A stretch of DNA of 64,000 nt from Paradesertivirga sp965650335 (GTDB lineage: Bacteria > Bacteroidota > Bacteroidia > Sphingobacteriales > Sphingobacteriaceae): assembly GCA_965650335.1 (NCBI GenBank), contig CBFGOI010000009.1, positions 1 to 64,000 on the forward strand, given 5' to 3'. The notes beneath the pieces were generated by a model. It was not told where the DNA came from. It made no database searches and saw only the letters and a program-made list of their open reading frames with translations. Positions within the stretch are counted from its first letter, which is position 1. Every line of letters begins with the position of its first letter. The position numbers were made by a program, and so were the translations under genes. Positions 1-8,218 of the stretch are shown piece by piece.

Positions 1-297
1 CCAGGTTCCTGCTTTGAGAATATCTTTTTCTCCTTCGCAGCGGACTTTACCACTCCTTACCTCGTAGGTATTATAAGCACCGAAGCGTAGCTCATCGTCT
101 TTGTCACACTGTTTTTCGCTCTGTTCAACAATTTTCCATGCAGTATTTCCGACTTTAACTTCTAAAGTGCCGTAGTAATTCCAAGTCTTTTGAGTTAAAA
201 GCCGTTCTTGTTCATCAGTTGCAATTAAAGTCAAGCCGCTAAAGGTCGGCCATAATGCAATGCAAAGAATCATGCAGATAGGCATTTTGCTTTTCAT
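1..297 (-). CDS. Partial lipocalin-like exported protein (C-terminus beyond window edge)
   Basis: An uninterrupted frame of 99 codons starts at an ATG at 297 and runs off the left edge. The first 20 residues (MKSKMPICMILCIALWPTFS) look like a Sec signal peptide. The mature part has the pattern of Bacteroidota lipocalin-like domains: a Trp-rich first strand (KTWNYYG), then D..LRFG.Y..Y.VRSGKVRCEG and a final GTW. Two cysteines (in EKQCDKDDE and KVRCEGE) may form a disulfide. A small ligand-binding or structural envelope role is inferred from the fold only. The gene is divergent from the RadC-like gene, with the 372-478 inverted repeat between them. Confidence 0.6.
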   Translation of the reverse strand, partial: MKSKMPICMILCIALWPTFSGLTLIATDEQERLLTQKTWNYYGTLEVKVGNTAWKIVEQSEKQCDKDDELRFGAYNTYEVRSGKVRCEGEKDILKAGTW

Positions 298-371
298 TCT
301 ATAAATATGTAATTAACGAGCGAAAAGGACAATATTAAATTCCAGTTATTATTAATCATTAACACAAAGTT

Positions 372-478
372 AGATTAAGGGCTTCTGTAGCGGTCAAAAG
401 CTTCCGGCATAAACGCTCTTGGCCAATGCACTTTAGCCATTTATTCCTTTTCCTTTTGACCTTGATTGCCCTTAATCT
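372..478. repeat. Large two-block inverted repeat upstream of the RadC-like gene
   Basis: The left arm is AGATTAAGGGC (372-382), 9 bases, then GGTCAAAAG (392-400). The right arm is CTTTTGACC (453-461), 6 bases, then GCCCTTAATCT (468-478). The two blocks are exact reverse complements, separated by a 52-base centre. The right arm also looks promoter-like (TTTTGACCTTG followed by TTAATCT) and lies 36 bases before the RadC-like start. A close relative of the right arm occurs at 30800-30822. It may be an element-specific promoter/operator or a foldback recognition structure. It is the main content of the 298-514 gap. Confidence 0.7.
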
Positions 479-514
479 GATCGAGCGCCATAATTAATTT
501 TTAATCATCAAATT

Positions 515-985
515 ATGGAAAAGCTTCAAAATCAAATTTCATTGTTCCAAGTAGCAGAAATCAATATTACTTATAAACCAAAGTTCAAAGCCTCTGAGAG
601 ACCAAAGGTTTCAAGTTCCAAAGACCTTTACAGCGTATTATACAATAATTGGGATTTAGATATATTAGAATTGAAAGAGCAGTTTAAAATCATCTTATTA
701 AACCGAGCAAATAAGGTACTTGGAATTTCCGAAGTGTCTACCGGAGGATTTGCCGGCACAGTTGCAGACCCTAAAGTCATTTTCTCAACTGCCTTAAAAG
801 CATGTGCCAGTTCAATTATCCTAAGCCATAACCATCCATCAGGAAATTTGAAGCCAAGTCAGGCTGATTTAAATTTAACAAGGAAAATAAAGAATGGTGG
901 GGATTTGCTTGACATAGCGGTTCTCGATCATATCATCCTGACTGCCGAAAGTTATTTTTCTTTTGCAGATGAAGGGCTTTTATAG
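515..985 (+). CDS. Short RadC-like JAB/MPN domain protein
   Basis: The protein has 156 residues and consists almost only of the JAB/MPN domain of the RadC family. The metal-binding signature is intact: SHNHPSG with H105 and H107, followed by S115 and D118 (KPSQAD). The N-terminal helix-hairpin-helix part of full-length RadC (about 220 residues) is absent. Short RadC-like proteins of this kind are typical of integrative elements in Bacteroidota, and their role is not settled; a DNA-repair function should not be assumed. The gene stands alone between the 372-478 inverted repeat and a terminator overlapping its stop codon. Confidence 0.85.
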   Translation: MEKLQNQISLFQVAEINITYKPKFKASERPKVSSSKDLYSVLYNNWDLDILELKEQFKIILLNRANKVLGISEVSTGGFAGTVADPKVIFSTALKACASSIILSHNHPSGNLKPSQADLNLTRKIKNGGDLLDIAVLDHIILTAESYFSFADEGLL

Positions 986-996
986 CCCTTTTTTTT
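972..996 (+). terminator. Rho-independent terminator overlapping the RadC-like stop codon
   Basis: AAGGGCT (972-978) pairs with AGCCCTT (984-990) across a 5-base loop, and a run of T follows to 996. The TAG stop codon lies at the start of the right arm. Confidence 0.85.
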
Positions 997-1020
997 GAAT
1001 ATTCAAACTTAAATAAAAAA

Positions 1021-1132
1021 GGGTTGTACTTAGTACAACCCTACATCTACCTATGAAAAACGTCCCTTTGGGAGGGACAAACGATGTTACACAATCTTTC
1101 TAGCAATGCCAGATTTCGATTTAGCATTGCTA
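1021..1132. repeat. Three consecutive hairpins in the 986-1195 gap
   Basis: Three separate perfect inverted repeats follow each other. GGGTTGTAC/GTACAACCC (1021-1029 and 1033-1041) has a 3-base loop. GTCCCT/AGGGAC (1062-1067 and 1073-1078) has a 5-base loop. TAGCAATGC/GCATTGCTA (1101-1109 and 1124-1132) has a 14-base loop. Only the first has a flanking A-run (1015-1020), so it could terminate minus-strand transcripts. No open frame with coding character was seen here. The function of the other two is unknown. Confidence 0.55.
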
Positions 1133-1195
1133 TATGGGATTTATCTAATTTGCGGGCGATATTGGCCTTCATTATTCATTAAATCCAGAAATCGT

Positions 1196-1345
1196 TTATT
1201 TAATTTCTTTGCCGACTGGTAAACTAAAATAAAAAGTAGAGCCATTACCTTGTTCACTTTCTAACCAAATTCTTCCTCCATGGCGTTCAATGATTTCTTT
1301 ACAAGAGATAGGCAAAGAACTAAATGCTTGTGAGGACAATGTGAG
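1196..1345 (-). pseudogene. C-terminal remnant of a sensor histidine kinase
   Basis: The minus strand has an open frame ending in TAA at 1196 and blocked upstream by TAG at 1346. Its product reads SLPISCKEIIERHGGRIW, then LESEQGNGSTFYFSLP and VGKEIK. This is the very end of a HATPase_c domain: the helix after the GLGL box and the last two strands. The glycine-rich box itself is lost (AFSSLPIS replaces GxGLGLPIS) and there is no H-box or N-box. The fragment is therefore not functional. It belongs to a different kinase type from the intact kinases nearby, which end in LGLAVVKEI and LGLAISKQI. Confidence 0.75.
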
Positions 1346-1369
1346 CTAAAGACGCAATTATTAAATCAA

Positions 1370-1990
1370 TTACGACCGCTTCCTCACTTCCCTGATTATC
1401 GCAATCAACGCGACCACTATACTTACCGGAAGTATATAGCCGAGATAGTTTTTGATTTGAGGAAACTGAGCACCTAGCAGATAGCCTGCCATGGTAAACG
1501 CGCTTACATACAATAGAACAGCAGTTAGAGAAAGCGGAAAAAAGGTACGAACAGGCATTCGGGTTGTGCCCGCAATAACTGGGCTAAAGGGCCGGATAAC
1601 CGGTAAAAACTTACCTAAAATAATTGCTCCTTTTTTATGTTTCCTGATATATTCTTCGGCCATGTTCAGATACTTTTTCTTGAAGTACCAGGTGTCTTCC
1701 TTACTGTAAATACGGTGTTTGAAGCGTCTCCCGATGTAAAATCCGGAAATATCCCCGGCAAAGGCTGCGAAAATAATACAAACTAGTAAAGTGACGATAT
1801 CAACCTTTAGCGTTTGGCTGCTAACCAAAAGGCCGGCTGTAAAAAGCAAAGTTTCTCCTCCGGGTACAATAAGGCCGAGGAGTAACCCGGTTTCGGCGAA
1901 TACAAGCGCAAGAATAATGAAAAAGCCTCCCCACTCAATTAGTCCCGATGTTTCAATTAACAGTATCATAAGAAAGAAATTTGATAGCAT
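1370..1990 (-). CDS. DedA/SNARE-associated family membrane protein
   Basis: About 206 residues with several hydrophobic helices. Family marks are the N-terminal LVFAETGLLLGLIVPGGE segment and the amphipathic FLPVIRPFSPVIAGTTRM segment carrying the conserved arginines. DedA proteins are inner-membrane proteins; several act in lipid-carrier or phospholipid flipping, proton-dependent homeostasis and polymyxin resistance. The frame stays open to 2038, but that start would overlap the upstream kinase gene, so the ATG at 1990 (MLSNFFLMILLIETS) is chosen; 2002 is also possible. It is the last gene of efflux module 1, which supports a role in envelope maintenance alongside the pump. The substrate is unknown. 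Confidence 0.85.
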   Translation of the reverse strand: MLSNFFLMILLIETSGLIEWGGFFIILALVFAETGLLLGLIVPGGETLLFTAGLLVSSQTLKVDIVTLLVCIIFAAFAGDISGFYIGRRFKHRIYSKEDTWYFKKKYLNMAEEYIRKHKKGAIILGKFLPVIRPFSPVIAGTTRMPVRTFFPLSLTAVLLYVSAFTMAGYLLGAQFPQIKNYLGYILPVSIVVALIAIIREVRKRS

Positions 1991-2003
1991 CTTGCATAGC
2001 ATG

Positions 2004-3251
2004 TTAGTTGTTAAAAAAAAGTGAAATATGATGAGCAAGATTATAGGAGTAAGTTATCTTAATGCCGAAAGTATCACAGATTTCTTTTACGACTGCAAGC
2101 CCAAGGCCACTTCCTTTTGAATTTCGCCCTTTGTGAAACCTATCAAATATTTGTTCATGATTGAAATCTATTTTGGGCCCTGAGTTAGATATCTGTAAGG
2201 AGTTCTCAGTTAAGGAGCATTCAATTGTTCCACCCTGATTATTGTGTCGGATCGCATTGCTTAATAAATTGTTCAGCAAAATATCAAGAAGATCTTTATT
2301 TACACGTATTGAAGAACTTTCAAGATTTAAATCAATCTGAAGATTTTTAGCCTTTATTAATTCTTCAAACTGGGTAATTTTCTTTTCTAAAGTTTGCTTC
2401 AAGTCTATTACCTCGGCTTCCTGATATTGATTATTGCCTATTTTGGTTAAAAGTAGCAACATCTGATTTAGCTTAGTTAATCGCTCGGTTGCATTAAATA
2501 TACCTTGCAGGGGCTCGGTTTGATTTGCTGTTGAAGTTTGTATTAAAAGATCAAGCTTTGATTTAATAATTGCCAAAGGAGTTTGCATTTCATGGGAGGC
2601 ATTCTCCGTGAAATGCTTTAAGGTCTCATATTCACGTGCTACTCTTTCAGTCATCAAACCGACCGATTTATTTAACTCATCAAATTCTTGCACCTTACTG
2701 GGAGGAAGGCTTAGCATTTTATTTGTGTGTAAATCAAATGCTTTTAGTTGCAGAAGAGTGTTAAAAAATGGCTGCCACACTTTACCCAAAACAAAGCGAT
2801 TGATCAAAAATATCATTACAAATAATAGCGAAAAAATAAGACCAGTAATTCCGACAATTAACCTCAGAAGGTATTCTGCCTCTACCTGGGATTTATATAC
2901 AACCGCTTTAAAGGGGGTACCATTAGCTAAAACTGGAAACGAAAGACTTCTATAAGGTTCCGTTTTACCATCCTTTGTGCTTAATTGCTTGGTATCAAGA
3001 ATTTCGCGATTTAGATTTGCAGAGTCTGCAGGTTCAAATTTTATAAGCTGATGCTTATAATCTGAGGCTACGGGCAACTTATTGTTAAACTTTATATAAT
3101 CGAGAATCTCTTGTTCCTCAACCCGCAAATCTTTATCTATTTGACGGATTAAAATTGTTCTGATAATATAATAATACGCCACACTGCTTAACAGCATAAT
3201 TATAAACGCTGTTAAAAGATGCACTCGACTATACTTGTTTAATAATTTCAT
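2004..3251 (-). CDS. Membrane sensor histidine kinase (module 1)
   Basis: The protein has 415 residues. Transmembrane segments lie at about 11-32 and 130-152, flanking a periplasmic sensor of about 95 residues without a recognised domain. Then follow a HAMP-like linker, the H-box HEMQTPLAI with phospho-acceptor H220, the N-box LLDILLNNLLSNAIRHN around N328 and a glycine box GSGLGLAVVKE near 380-390. The HATPase end is short. The start overlaps the regulator's stop by four bases (ATGA), so the pair is translationally coupled. It is paralogous throughout to the kinase at 22333, including the H-box and the sensor layout. The stimulus is not evident from sequence; linkage to an RND pump, DedA and PAP2 genes suggests envelope stress, metal or cationic compounds. 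Confidence 0.92.
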   Translation of the reverse strand: MKLLNKYSRVHLLTAFIIMLLSSVAYYYIIRTILIRQIDKDLRVEEQEILDYIKFNNKLPVASDYKHQLIKFEPADSANLNREILDTKQLSTKDGKTEPYRSLSFPVLANGTPFKAVVYKSQVEAEYLLRLIVGITGLIFSLLFVMIFLINRFVLGKVWQPFFNTLLQLKAFDLHTNKMLSLPPSKVQEFDELNKSVGLMTERVAREYETLKHFTENASHEMQTPLAIIKSKLDLLIQTSTANQTEPLQGIFNATERLTKLNQMLLLLTKIGNNQYQEAEVIDLKQTLEKKITQFEELIKAKNLQIDLNLESSSIRVNKDLLDILLNNLLSNAIRHNNQGGTIECSLTENSLQISNSGPKIDFNHEQIFDRFHKGRNSKGSGLGLAVVKEICDTFGIKITYSYNLAHHISLFFNN

Positions 3252-3925
3252 TGGTCGATGAATCTATACCCCATGCCATAAACGGACTTAATATAATCCG
3301 GACATGTTTTTTCAGCTAGTTTTTTTCTAAGATTTCTGATATGAGTATAAATAAAATCAAAGTTATCGGCCATATCCATCTCATCACCCCAAAGATGTTC
3401 TGCGATAGCATTTTTGGAAATGACTTTTTTTTGATTGGTAATAAAATATAATAGCAACTCAAACTCTTTTTTAGTTAAATCTAAAGGTTCTTTCAAAAAA
3501 TAAGCTATTTTAGACATAGTGTCAATTGAGATATCATGGAAGTCAACTATGGTATTCCCATTGAAGCTTCTTCGTCTAATAATCGCTGCAAGCCTGGCAC
3601 TCAGTTCAGCCAGATGAAATGGTTTGGCGAGATAATCGTCTGCACCTAACTGGAACCCTTCTATTTTGTCATCCAAAGAATTTTTAGCAGAAATAATGAG
3701 CACCCCATCCAACTTTCTATTAATCTTAAGATACTTAAGAAGCTCTAGTCCGCTTCCCCCAGGTAAAGTGATATCAAGCAGGATACAGTCATAGTCATAT
3801 AATCCAATTTTCTCTTTAGCTGCATAATAGTCAATTGCAGTTTCACATAGATAACCTTGCTCTTTTAGATAACTAACCAAGCTACCACTAAGTTCCTGTT
3901 CGTCTTCTACTATAAGTATTTTCAA
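3248..3925 (-). CDS. OmpR/PhoB-family response regulator (module 1)
   Basis: The protein has 225 residues. The receiver domain (1-120) has the acidic pocket E7-D8, phospho-acceptor D51 (CILLDITLPGG), S79 and K101 (AKPFHL). The C-terminal winged helix has the typical LTKKEFELLLYF and YIKSVYGMGYRF motifs. It overlaps the pump gene upstream and the kinase gene downstream by four bases each. It is very similar to the regulator at 21659. Likely targets are the CTNAAG direct repeats at 9609-9625 (its own operon), 15391-15407 and 23617-23638. This assignment is inferred from operator spacing (10-11 bp, as for OmpR/PmrA-type regulators) and proximity. Confidence 0.93.
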   Translation of the reverse strand: MKILIVEDEQELSGSLVSYLKEQGYLCETAIDYYAAKEKIGLYDYDCILLDITLPGGSGLELLKYLKINRKLDGVLIISAKNSLDDKIEGFQLGADDYLAKPFHLAELSARLAAIIRRRSFNGNTIVDFHDISIDTMSKIAYFLKEPLDLTKKEFELLLYFITNQKKVISKNAIAEHLWGDEMDMADNFDFIYTHIRNLRKKLAEKTCPDYIKSVYGMGYRFIDQ

Positions 3926-6900
3926 GCTAATTCAATTTTTGTTTGTTTGGGCTTTCCGAAGGTCCAGTAAATTAACGGAAGAAAAAACAGATTCAGAATG
4001 GTAGAGGTAGTTAATCCGCCCAAAATTACAATTGCCATCGGATATTCGATTTCCTGTCCCGGCTTGTTACCACTTATTACGATCGGGAGTAAAGCAAGCG
4101 AAGCTGCAAGAGCTGTCATTAAGATAGGTGTCATTCTTTCTAACGCGCCCCGTATAATCATATGCAATCCAAACGGTTCGTTTTCTTCTGTTTCCAGATG
4201 GCGGTAGTGACTAATGAGCATAATAGCATTTCTTGCGGCAATTCCCAATACTGTAACGAACCCCACTAATGAGCCCAGGGACAATACGCCTCCCGAAATC
4301 CAGGCGGCAAGGATGCATCCCGACAGGGCAAACGGAAGACTAAGCATAATTAGGCTTGCTGTGCGGTAGGATTTAAAATCGATATACAGAATCATGAAGA
4401 TCCCCAAAATGGACAGGAGCATCAGGCTGTATAACCTGCTTTGAGATTTTTGGCGTTCTACATATTCACCCAGAATCTCGGGGTGATAGCCAGCATCAAA
4501 GGATACTCTGCTTAGTTTAGTGTCGATATCGCGGGCAACCGCACCCAAATCTCTGCCCTTGGTATTACAAGTTACATCAATCCGTCTGGAGGATTGTTCG
4601 CGGGTAATTTCGTTTGGCGTTGGAGCAACGTACACATCAGCCACGTCTTTTAATGGTACACGCCCTCCTCGCGGAATATCAATCAGTAAGCTACGAATAT
4701 CTTCTATGCTGGCTCGTTGGTCGTTGGTTCCCCAAACTACCACATCAAATATCTTCTGGTTCTCGTAGACTTCGCCAGCCTTGGTTCCGTTTACCAGTGT
4801 GTTGATAGCACTGCGCACGTCACTTGCAGATACCCCAAAGCGTGCAGCTTTATCAGCCTGAAACTTTACAGCCAGCTGAGGTACCAGCGTTTGTGGCTGG
4901 ACTTTTAAATCGCTTACGCCATCTACCTTTTCAAGTACCTTACCAATTTCCTTCGCCTTGTCTTGCAAAACTGCAAGGTCAGAGCCGTAAATTCTCACTA
5001 CGATACTGGCACTGGTTCCGGTAAGCACTTCTTTTACACGTTCGCGCAGATAGGTAAGCACATCGCGGTAAAGGCCCGGATAGCCGTCCACCACTTCCTG
5101 TATTTTGTCGACGGTTTCCTGATAATCTACTTCAGGGTCAACACTTATCCAGTTTTCGGTAAAATTCGGGCCAACAACTTCATCAGCCACTTCAGCGCGG
5201 CCAATATGTGCCCCAAAGTTGCGGACACCAGGAATGGCTCTGAGTTCGTTACTGGCACGCTGGGTAATTCTTGTCATCGCTTCCAATGAAGTCCCAGGCT
5301 TTTCAACCCAATGCATCAGGAAATCGTATTCCTTAAAATGGGGGAGAAACTCTTCACCCAGAAGGGGAGATAATCCAAAAGTGAGCAGAATAGTCGCCCC
5401 CATGATGATAAAAGCTTTTTTGGGCTTTGCGATAATGCGGTGTAAAAAGTTTTCGTATTTAGGTTTAAGATAGAGAACAGGTTTTGGTTCCTTCTCCGGC
5501 TCGCTTGCATTGCCGGATGTATAACGGTTCTTTAACAGTATGAGGGAAAGTGCCGGTGTTAATGTTAAGGCAACGAATAGGGAAGCCATAATAGCCAGCA
5601 TATACGATAAAGCCAGCGGCTGAAAAAATGAACCTGACAATCCCGGAAGGAAAAACACAGGCATTAATACCAACGCTACAATCAAGCTACCGTAAACCAC
5701 CGCACTCCGTACTTCCATCGATGCGGTAAATACCACCTGGATAGCAGGCTTTGGCTGCGCAAGAAGTGCGTTCTGTTTTAACCTCCTTACAATATTTTCT
5801 ACGTCGATAATGGCATCATCTACCACTTCACCGAGTGCGATTACTAAACCAGCAAGCACCATAGTATCAATCGTTCCGCCACGGTAATGGAGTACAATCA
5901 TGGCAATCACTAAAGAGAGCGGGATTGCCAGCACGCTGATTAAAGCTGTCCGCCAGTCTTTTAAAAAGAAGAAAAGTACCAAAATAACCAGAATACAGCC
6001 TATCAGGAGCGCCTTGTTAAGGTTGTGCAGAGACATTTCGATAAAGGTTGCGGGGCGGAAGATCGTCGAATCGAAGGTCATACCCTTCATAGCAGGACGC
6101 ATTTCTTCAATCACCTTTTCTACCTGCCGGGTTACTTCCAGCGAGTTTGCCTGCGGCTGTTTTTCAACGATAAGCAATAAACCGGGCCCATCGTTAATAA
6201 TGGCATCGCCGATAGGGGCGCGGAAACCTTCTGTAACTTCAGCTATTTCTCCTAAACGAACCTGAAGCCCGTTCTTTGTGGAAAGGGTAACCTGGGCCAG
6301 GTCTTCTGCCTGGTAAATAGTCGGAAGGTGCGATACTGCCATGCGCTGGTTGGGCATGTCGACAAAACCGCCGCCGAACTGGCGTGTCGCATCGCTTACC
6401 GCAGTAACCACCTGGCTTAGTTGCAGATTGTTGGCATATAAACGCTCTGGATTTACCTTGACCTGCAATTGCCTGTCGCGCTGACCCCAGATTGCCACAT
6501 TGGCTACACCCGGGATAGACATCAACCTTGGACGCATAGTCCAGCGCACCTCGGTTGTCATCGCCATTTGGGAAAGCGTTTTTGAACTTACTCCAACTTT
6601 CAGTACCCTGCTGGTTGATGATAAAGGCGTAAGCATAACGGGTGGCCGTGCAACTGCGGGAAGGGTGGTAGCTACCCTTGTCAGCCTTTCCTGAACCAAT
6701 TGTCTTGCTTCAATAACCCCGGTTCCTTTCTTGAAATCAAGCACGATTGAGGCTAAACCGAGCACCGACTTTGAGCGAAGCCTTGTTGTATTCGGTGTAC
6801 CGTTCAACGCGTTTTCGATAGGAACAGCAATTAAGGCTTCAACCTCTGCTGTGGACAAACCCGGTGCTTCCACTTGTATTTCTACATAGGGAGGTGCAAA

Positions 6901-7020
6901 TTCCGGAAATACATCATAGGACGCGTTTTTCACGACATTGTAGCCTACTATCATCAGCAGGCCCATGAGGGCAACCACAATAACTCGTAGTTGCAGGGAT
7001 GTTAATACCAGCCAGCGCAT
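3922..7020 (-). CDS. RND efflux permease, CusA/CzcA-like (module 1)
   Basis: The protein has 1032 residues, the usual RND size, with TM1 at the N-terminus and two large periplasmic loops. The first loop opens with DVFPEFAPPYVEIQ, and the second follows the mid-protein helix bundle. The TM4 proton-relay segment reads GEVVDDAIIDVENIVRR. Its Asp pair and Glu-Asn are typical of the CusA/CzcA (heavy-metal) branch. Metal specificity cannot be read from the sequence; drugs, dyes or lipids remain possible. It would drive proton-coupled export through the periplasmic adaptor and outer-membrane channel encoded just upstream (1-base overlap with the adaptor gene). The downstream regulator gene overlaps by four bases, so all six genes probably form one operon. 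Confidence 0.93.
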   Translation of the reverse strand: MRWLVLTSLQLRVIVVALMGLLMIVGYNVVKNASYDVFPEFAPPYVEIQVEAPGLSTAEVEALIAVPIENALNGTPNTTRLRSKSVLGLASIVLDFKKGTGVIEARQLVQERLTRVATTLPAVARPPVMLTPLSSTSRVLKVGVSSKTLSQMAMTTEVRWTMRPRLMSIPGVANVAIWGQRDRQLQVKVNPERLYANNLQLSQVVTAVSDATRQFGGGFVDMPNQRMAVSHLPTIYQAEDLAQVTLSTKNGLQVRLGEIAEVTEGFRAPIGDAIINDGPGLLLIVEKQPQANSLEVTRQVEKVIEEMRPAMKGMTFDSTIFRPATFIEMSLHNLNKALLIGCILVILVLFFFLKDWRTALISVLAIPLSLVIAMIVLHYRGGTIDTMVLAGLVIALGEVVDDAIIDVENIVRRLKQNALLAQPKPAIQVVFTASMEVRSAVVYGSLIVALVLMPVFFLPGLSGSFFQPLALSYMLAIMASLFVALTLTPALSLILLKNRYTSGNASEPEKEPKPVLYLKPKYENFLHRIIAKPKKAFIIMGATILLTFGLSPLLGEEFLPHFKEYDFLMHWVEKPGTSLEAMTRITQRASNELRAIPGVRNFGAHIGRAEVADEVVGPNFTENWISVDPEVDYQETVDKIQEVVDGYPGLYRDVLTYLRERVKEVLTGTSASIVVRIYGSDLAVLQDKAKEIGKVLEKVDGVSDLKVQPQTLVPQLAVKFQADKAARFGVSASDVRSAINTLVNGTKAGEVYENQKIFDVVVWGTNDQRASIEDIRSLLIDIPRGGRVPLKDVADVYVAPTPNEITREQSSRRIDVTCNTKGRDLGAVARDIDTKLSRVSFDAGYHPEILGEYVERQKSQSRLYSLMLLSILGIFMILYIDFKSYRTASLIMLSLPFALSGCILAAWISGGVLSLGSLVGFVTVLGIAARNAIMLISHYRHLETEENEPFGLHMIIRGALERMTPILMTALAASLALLPIVISGNKPGQEIEYPMAIVILGGLTTSTILNLFFLPLIYWTFGKPKQTKIELA

Positions 7021-8210
7021 TATTTACCTCCCCCAAATTCTGTCCCGAACAACTCTGCAGTGCCATCGGTAACTATTTTGGCACCGATAGCCGGGCCGCT
7101 TTTTAAGAGTGCACGATTATTTGCTACTTTCAAAAGTTCCACGCGCCTTCGCACAAATACATTGGGTTCGGTATTTTCATATACCCATGTATTACCATAA
7201 ATATCATACACAACCGAAGGGTAAGGAACCACGAGCCCGGATACATTGCCTTTATATGGTAACGTTACGCTGATTTTTTGTCCAGGCCTGAATGTGCCGC
7301 GGCTATTGTCAATCTCATAATATAGGTCTACCGAACTGGCCAGTGGGTCGGATGTTGAAGGGCCGGTAACCGGACGAGCGGTAACTGAACCTGATGCGCC
7401 GGTGAATTCGGATAGTCCCTGCACATAGGCGTTTGCACGAACATCAATTTGGGCTTCATCTCCGGCATATACCGGTACCCTAACCCATAAATTTTGCAGG
7501 GAAACAATGTCTGCTATGGGGGCGGCATTTGCCAGAACCTGATTACTGCTGCTATACACTTTCTGAATTACGCCGCTTATCGGTGCTTCAATACTCAATG
7601 AAGACATGCGGCTGGCCAGAGCCTGACTATTGTTTCCTTTCAATAACTGCTGCCGGTTTCTGGCTACCCGAAGCTGAGCGGCAATTACAGCCAGTTCTGC
7701 TTCGGCTTCCTGTTTGGCCCGCAAGCTTCCGGCTTTTTCCTGATAAAGCTGTGATGTACGTTTTACTTTTTCAAGTGCAACATTATACTGGATCTGTCTT
7801 TGCGAAACGTCTTCTCCCGCATTTAACATGTCTTTCTCTGATGGAAGGATAATCAGGCGCGCCAACTGCTGACCTCTTGATACCTGCTGGCCCGCCGTTA
7901 TCGTACGGCCACTTCCCGCTGCTACCAATGTACCGGCAACCGGTGCGGTAAGTGTAATTGTTTTACCGGGAACGGCAACTATTTCGGCACTGAAAGAACG
8001 GCTGTTGTTTACCAGATCGTTCTGCACTTCAACGGTCTTTATCCCGAGGCGTTCTACAGCCTTCGGAGTAAGTGTGATTCTATTTAAATCACCTTCTTTA
8101 ACGGGATTACTTTGCTCCGCAGGGCCTTTGGCTTTTTCTTCTTTTTTACCGCCCTCGCAGGCACCGGTAATAAAAGTTCCCGCAAGTAAGATGACGAAAA
8201 GGTATCTCAT
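7020..8210 (-). CDS. Periplasmic adaptor lipoprotein (MFP/HlyD family, module 1)
   Basis: The protein has 396 residues. It begins with a lipoprotein signal (MRYLFVILLAGTFITGAC, lipidated Cys at 18), anchoring it to the inner membrane. Family features in order are a first beta strand/lipoyl half-motif (VPGKTITLTAPVAGTLVAA), an alpha-helical hairpin rich in Gln, Arg and Ala (about 120-200), the second lipoyl half (SIEAPISGVIQKVY), a beta-barrel domain and a membrane-proximal domain near the C-terminus (VVYDIYGNTWVYENTE). It links the RND pump to the outer-membrane channel. It follows the OMF gene by 8 bases. No His/Met-rich metal-binding tail is visible, so a heavy-metal role is not supported by this subunit. 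Confidence 0.92.
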   Translation of the reverse strand: MRYLFVILLAGTFITGACEGGKKEEKAKGPAEQSNPVKEGDLNRITLTPKAVERLGIKTVEVQNDLVNNSRSFSAEIVAVPGKTITLTAPVAGTLVAAGSGRTITAGQQVSRGQQLARLIILPSEKDMLNAGEDVSQRQIQYNVALEKVKRTSQLYQEKAGSLRAKQEAEAELAVIAAQLRVARNRQQLLKGNNSQALASRMSSLSIEAPISGVIQKVYSSSNQVLANAAPIADIVSLQNLWVRVPVYAGDEAQIDVRANAYVQGLSEFTGASGSVTARPVTGPSTSDPLASSVDLYYEIDNSRGTFRPGQKISVTLPYKGNVSGLVVPYPSVVYDIYGNTWVYENTEPNVFVRRRVELLKVANNRALLKSGPAIGAKIVTDGTAELFGTEFGGGK

Positions 8211-8218
8211 AGTTTGTA

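Noticed and set aside
1021..1041. Terminator for the RadC-like gene
   Set aside because: No T-run follows on the plus strand, and a better terminator already overlaps the stop codon at 972-996.
4520..5510. Several plus-strand and minus-strand open frames of 60-108 codons inside the RND gene
   Set aside because: They lie antisense or out of frame to a well-supported 1032-residue pump and have no family motifs; ordinary shadows.
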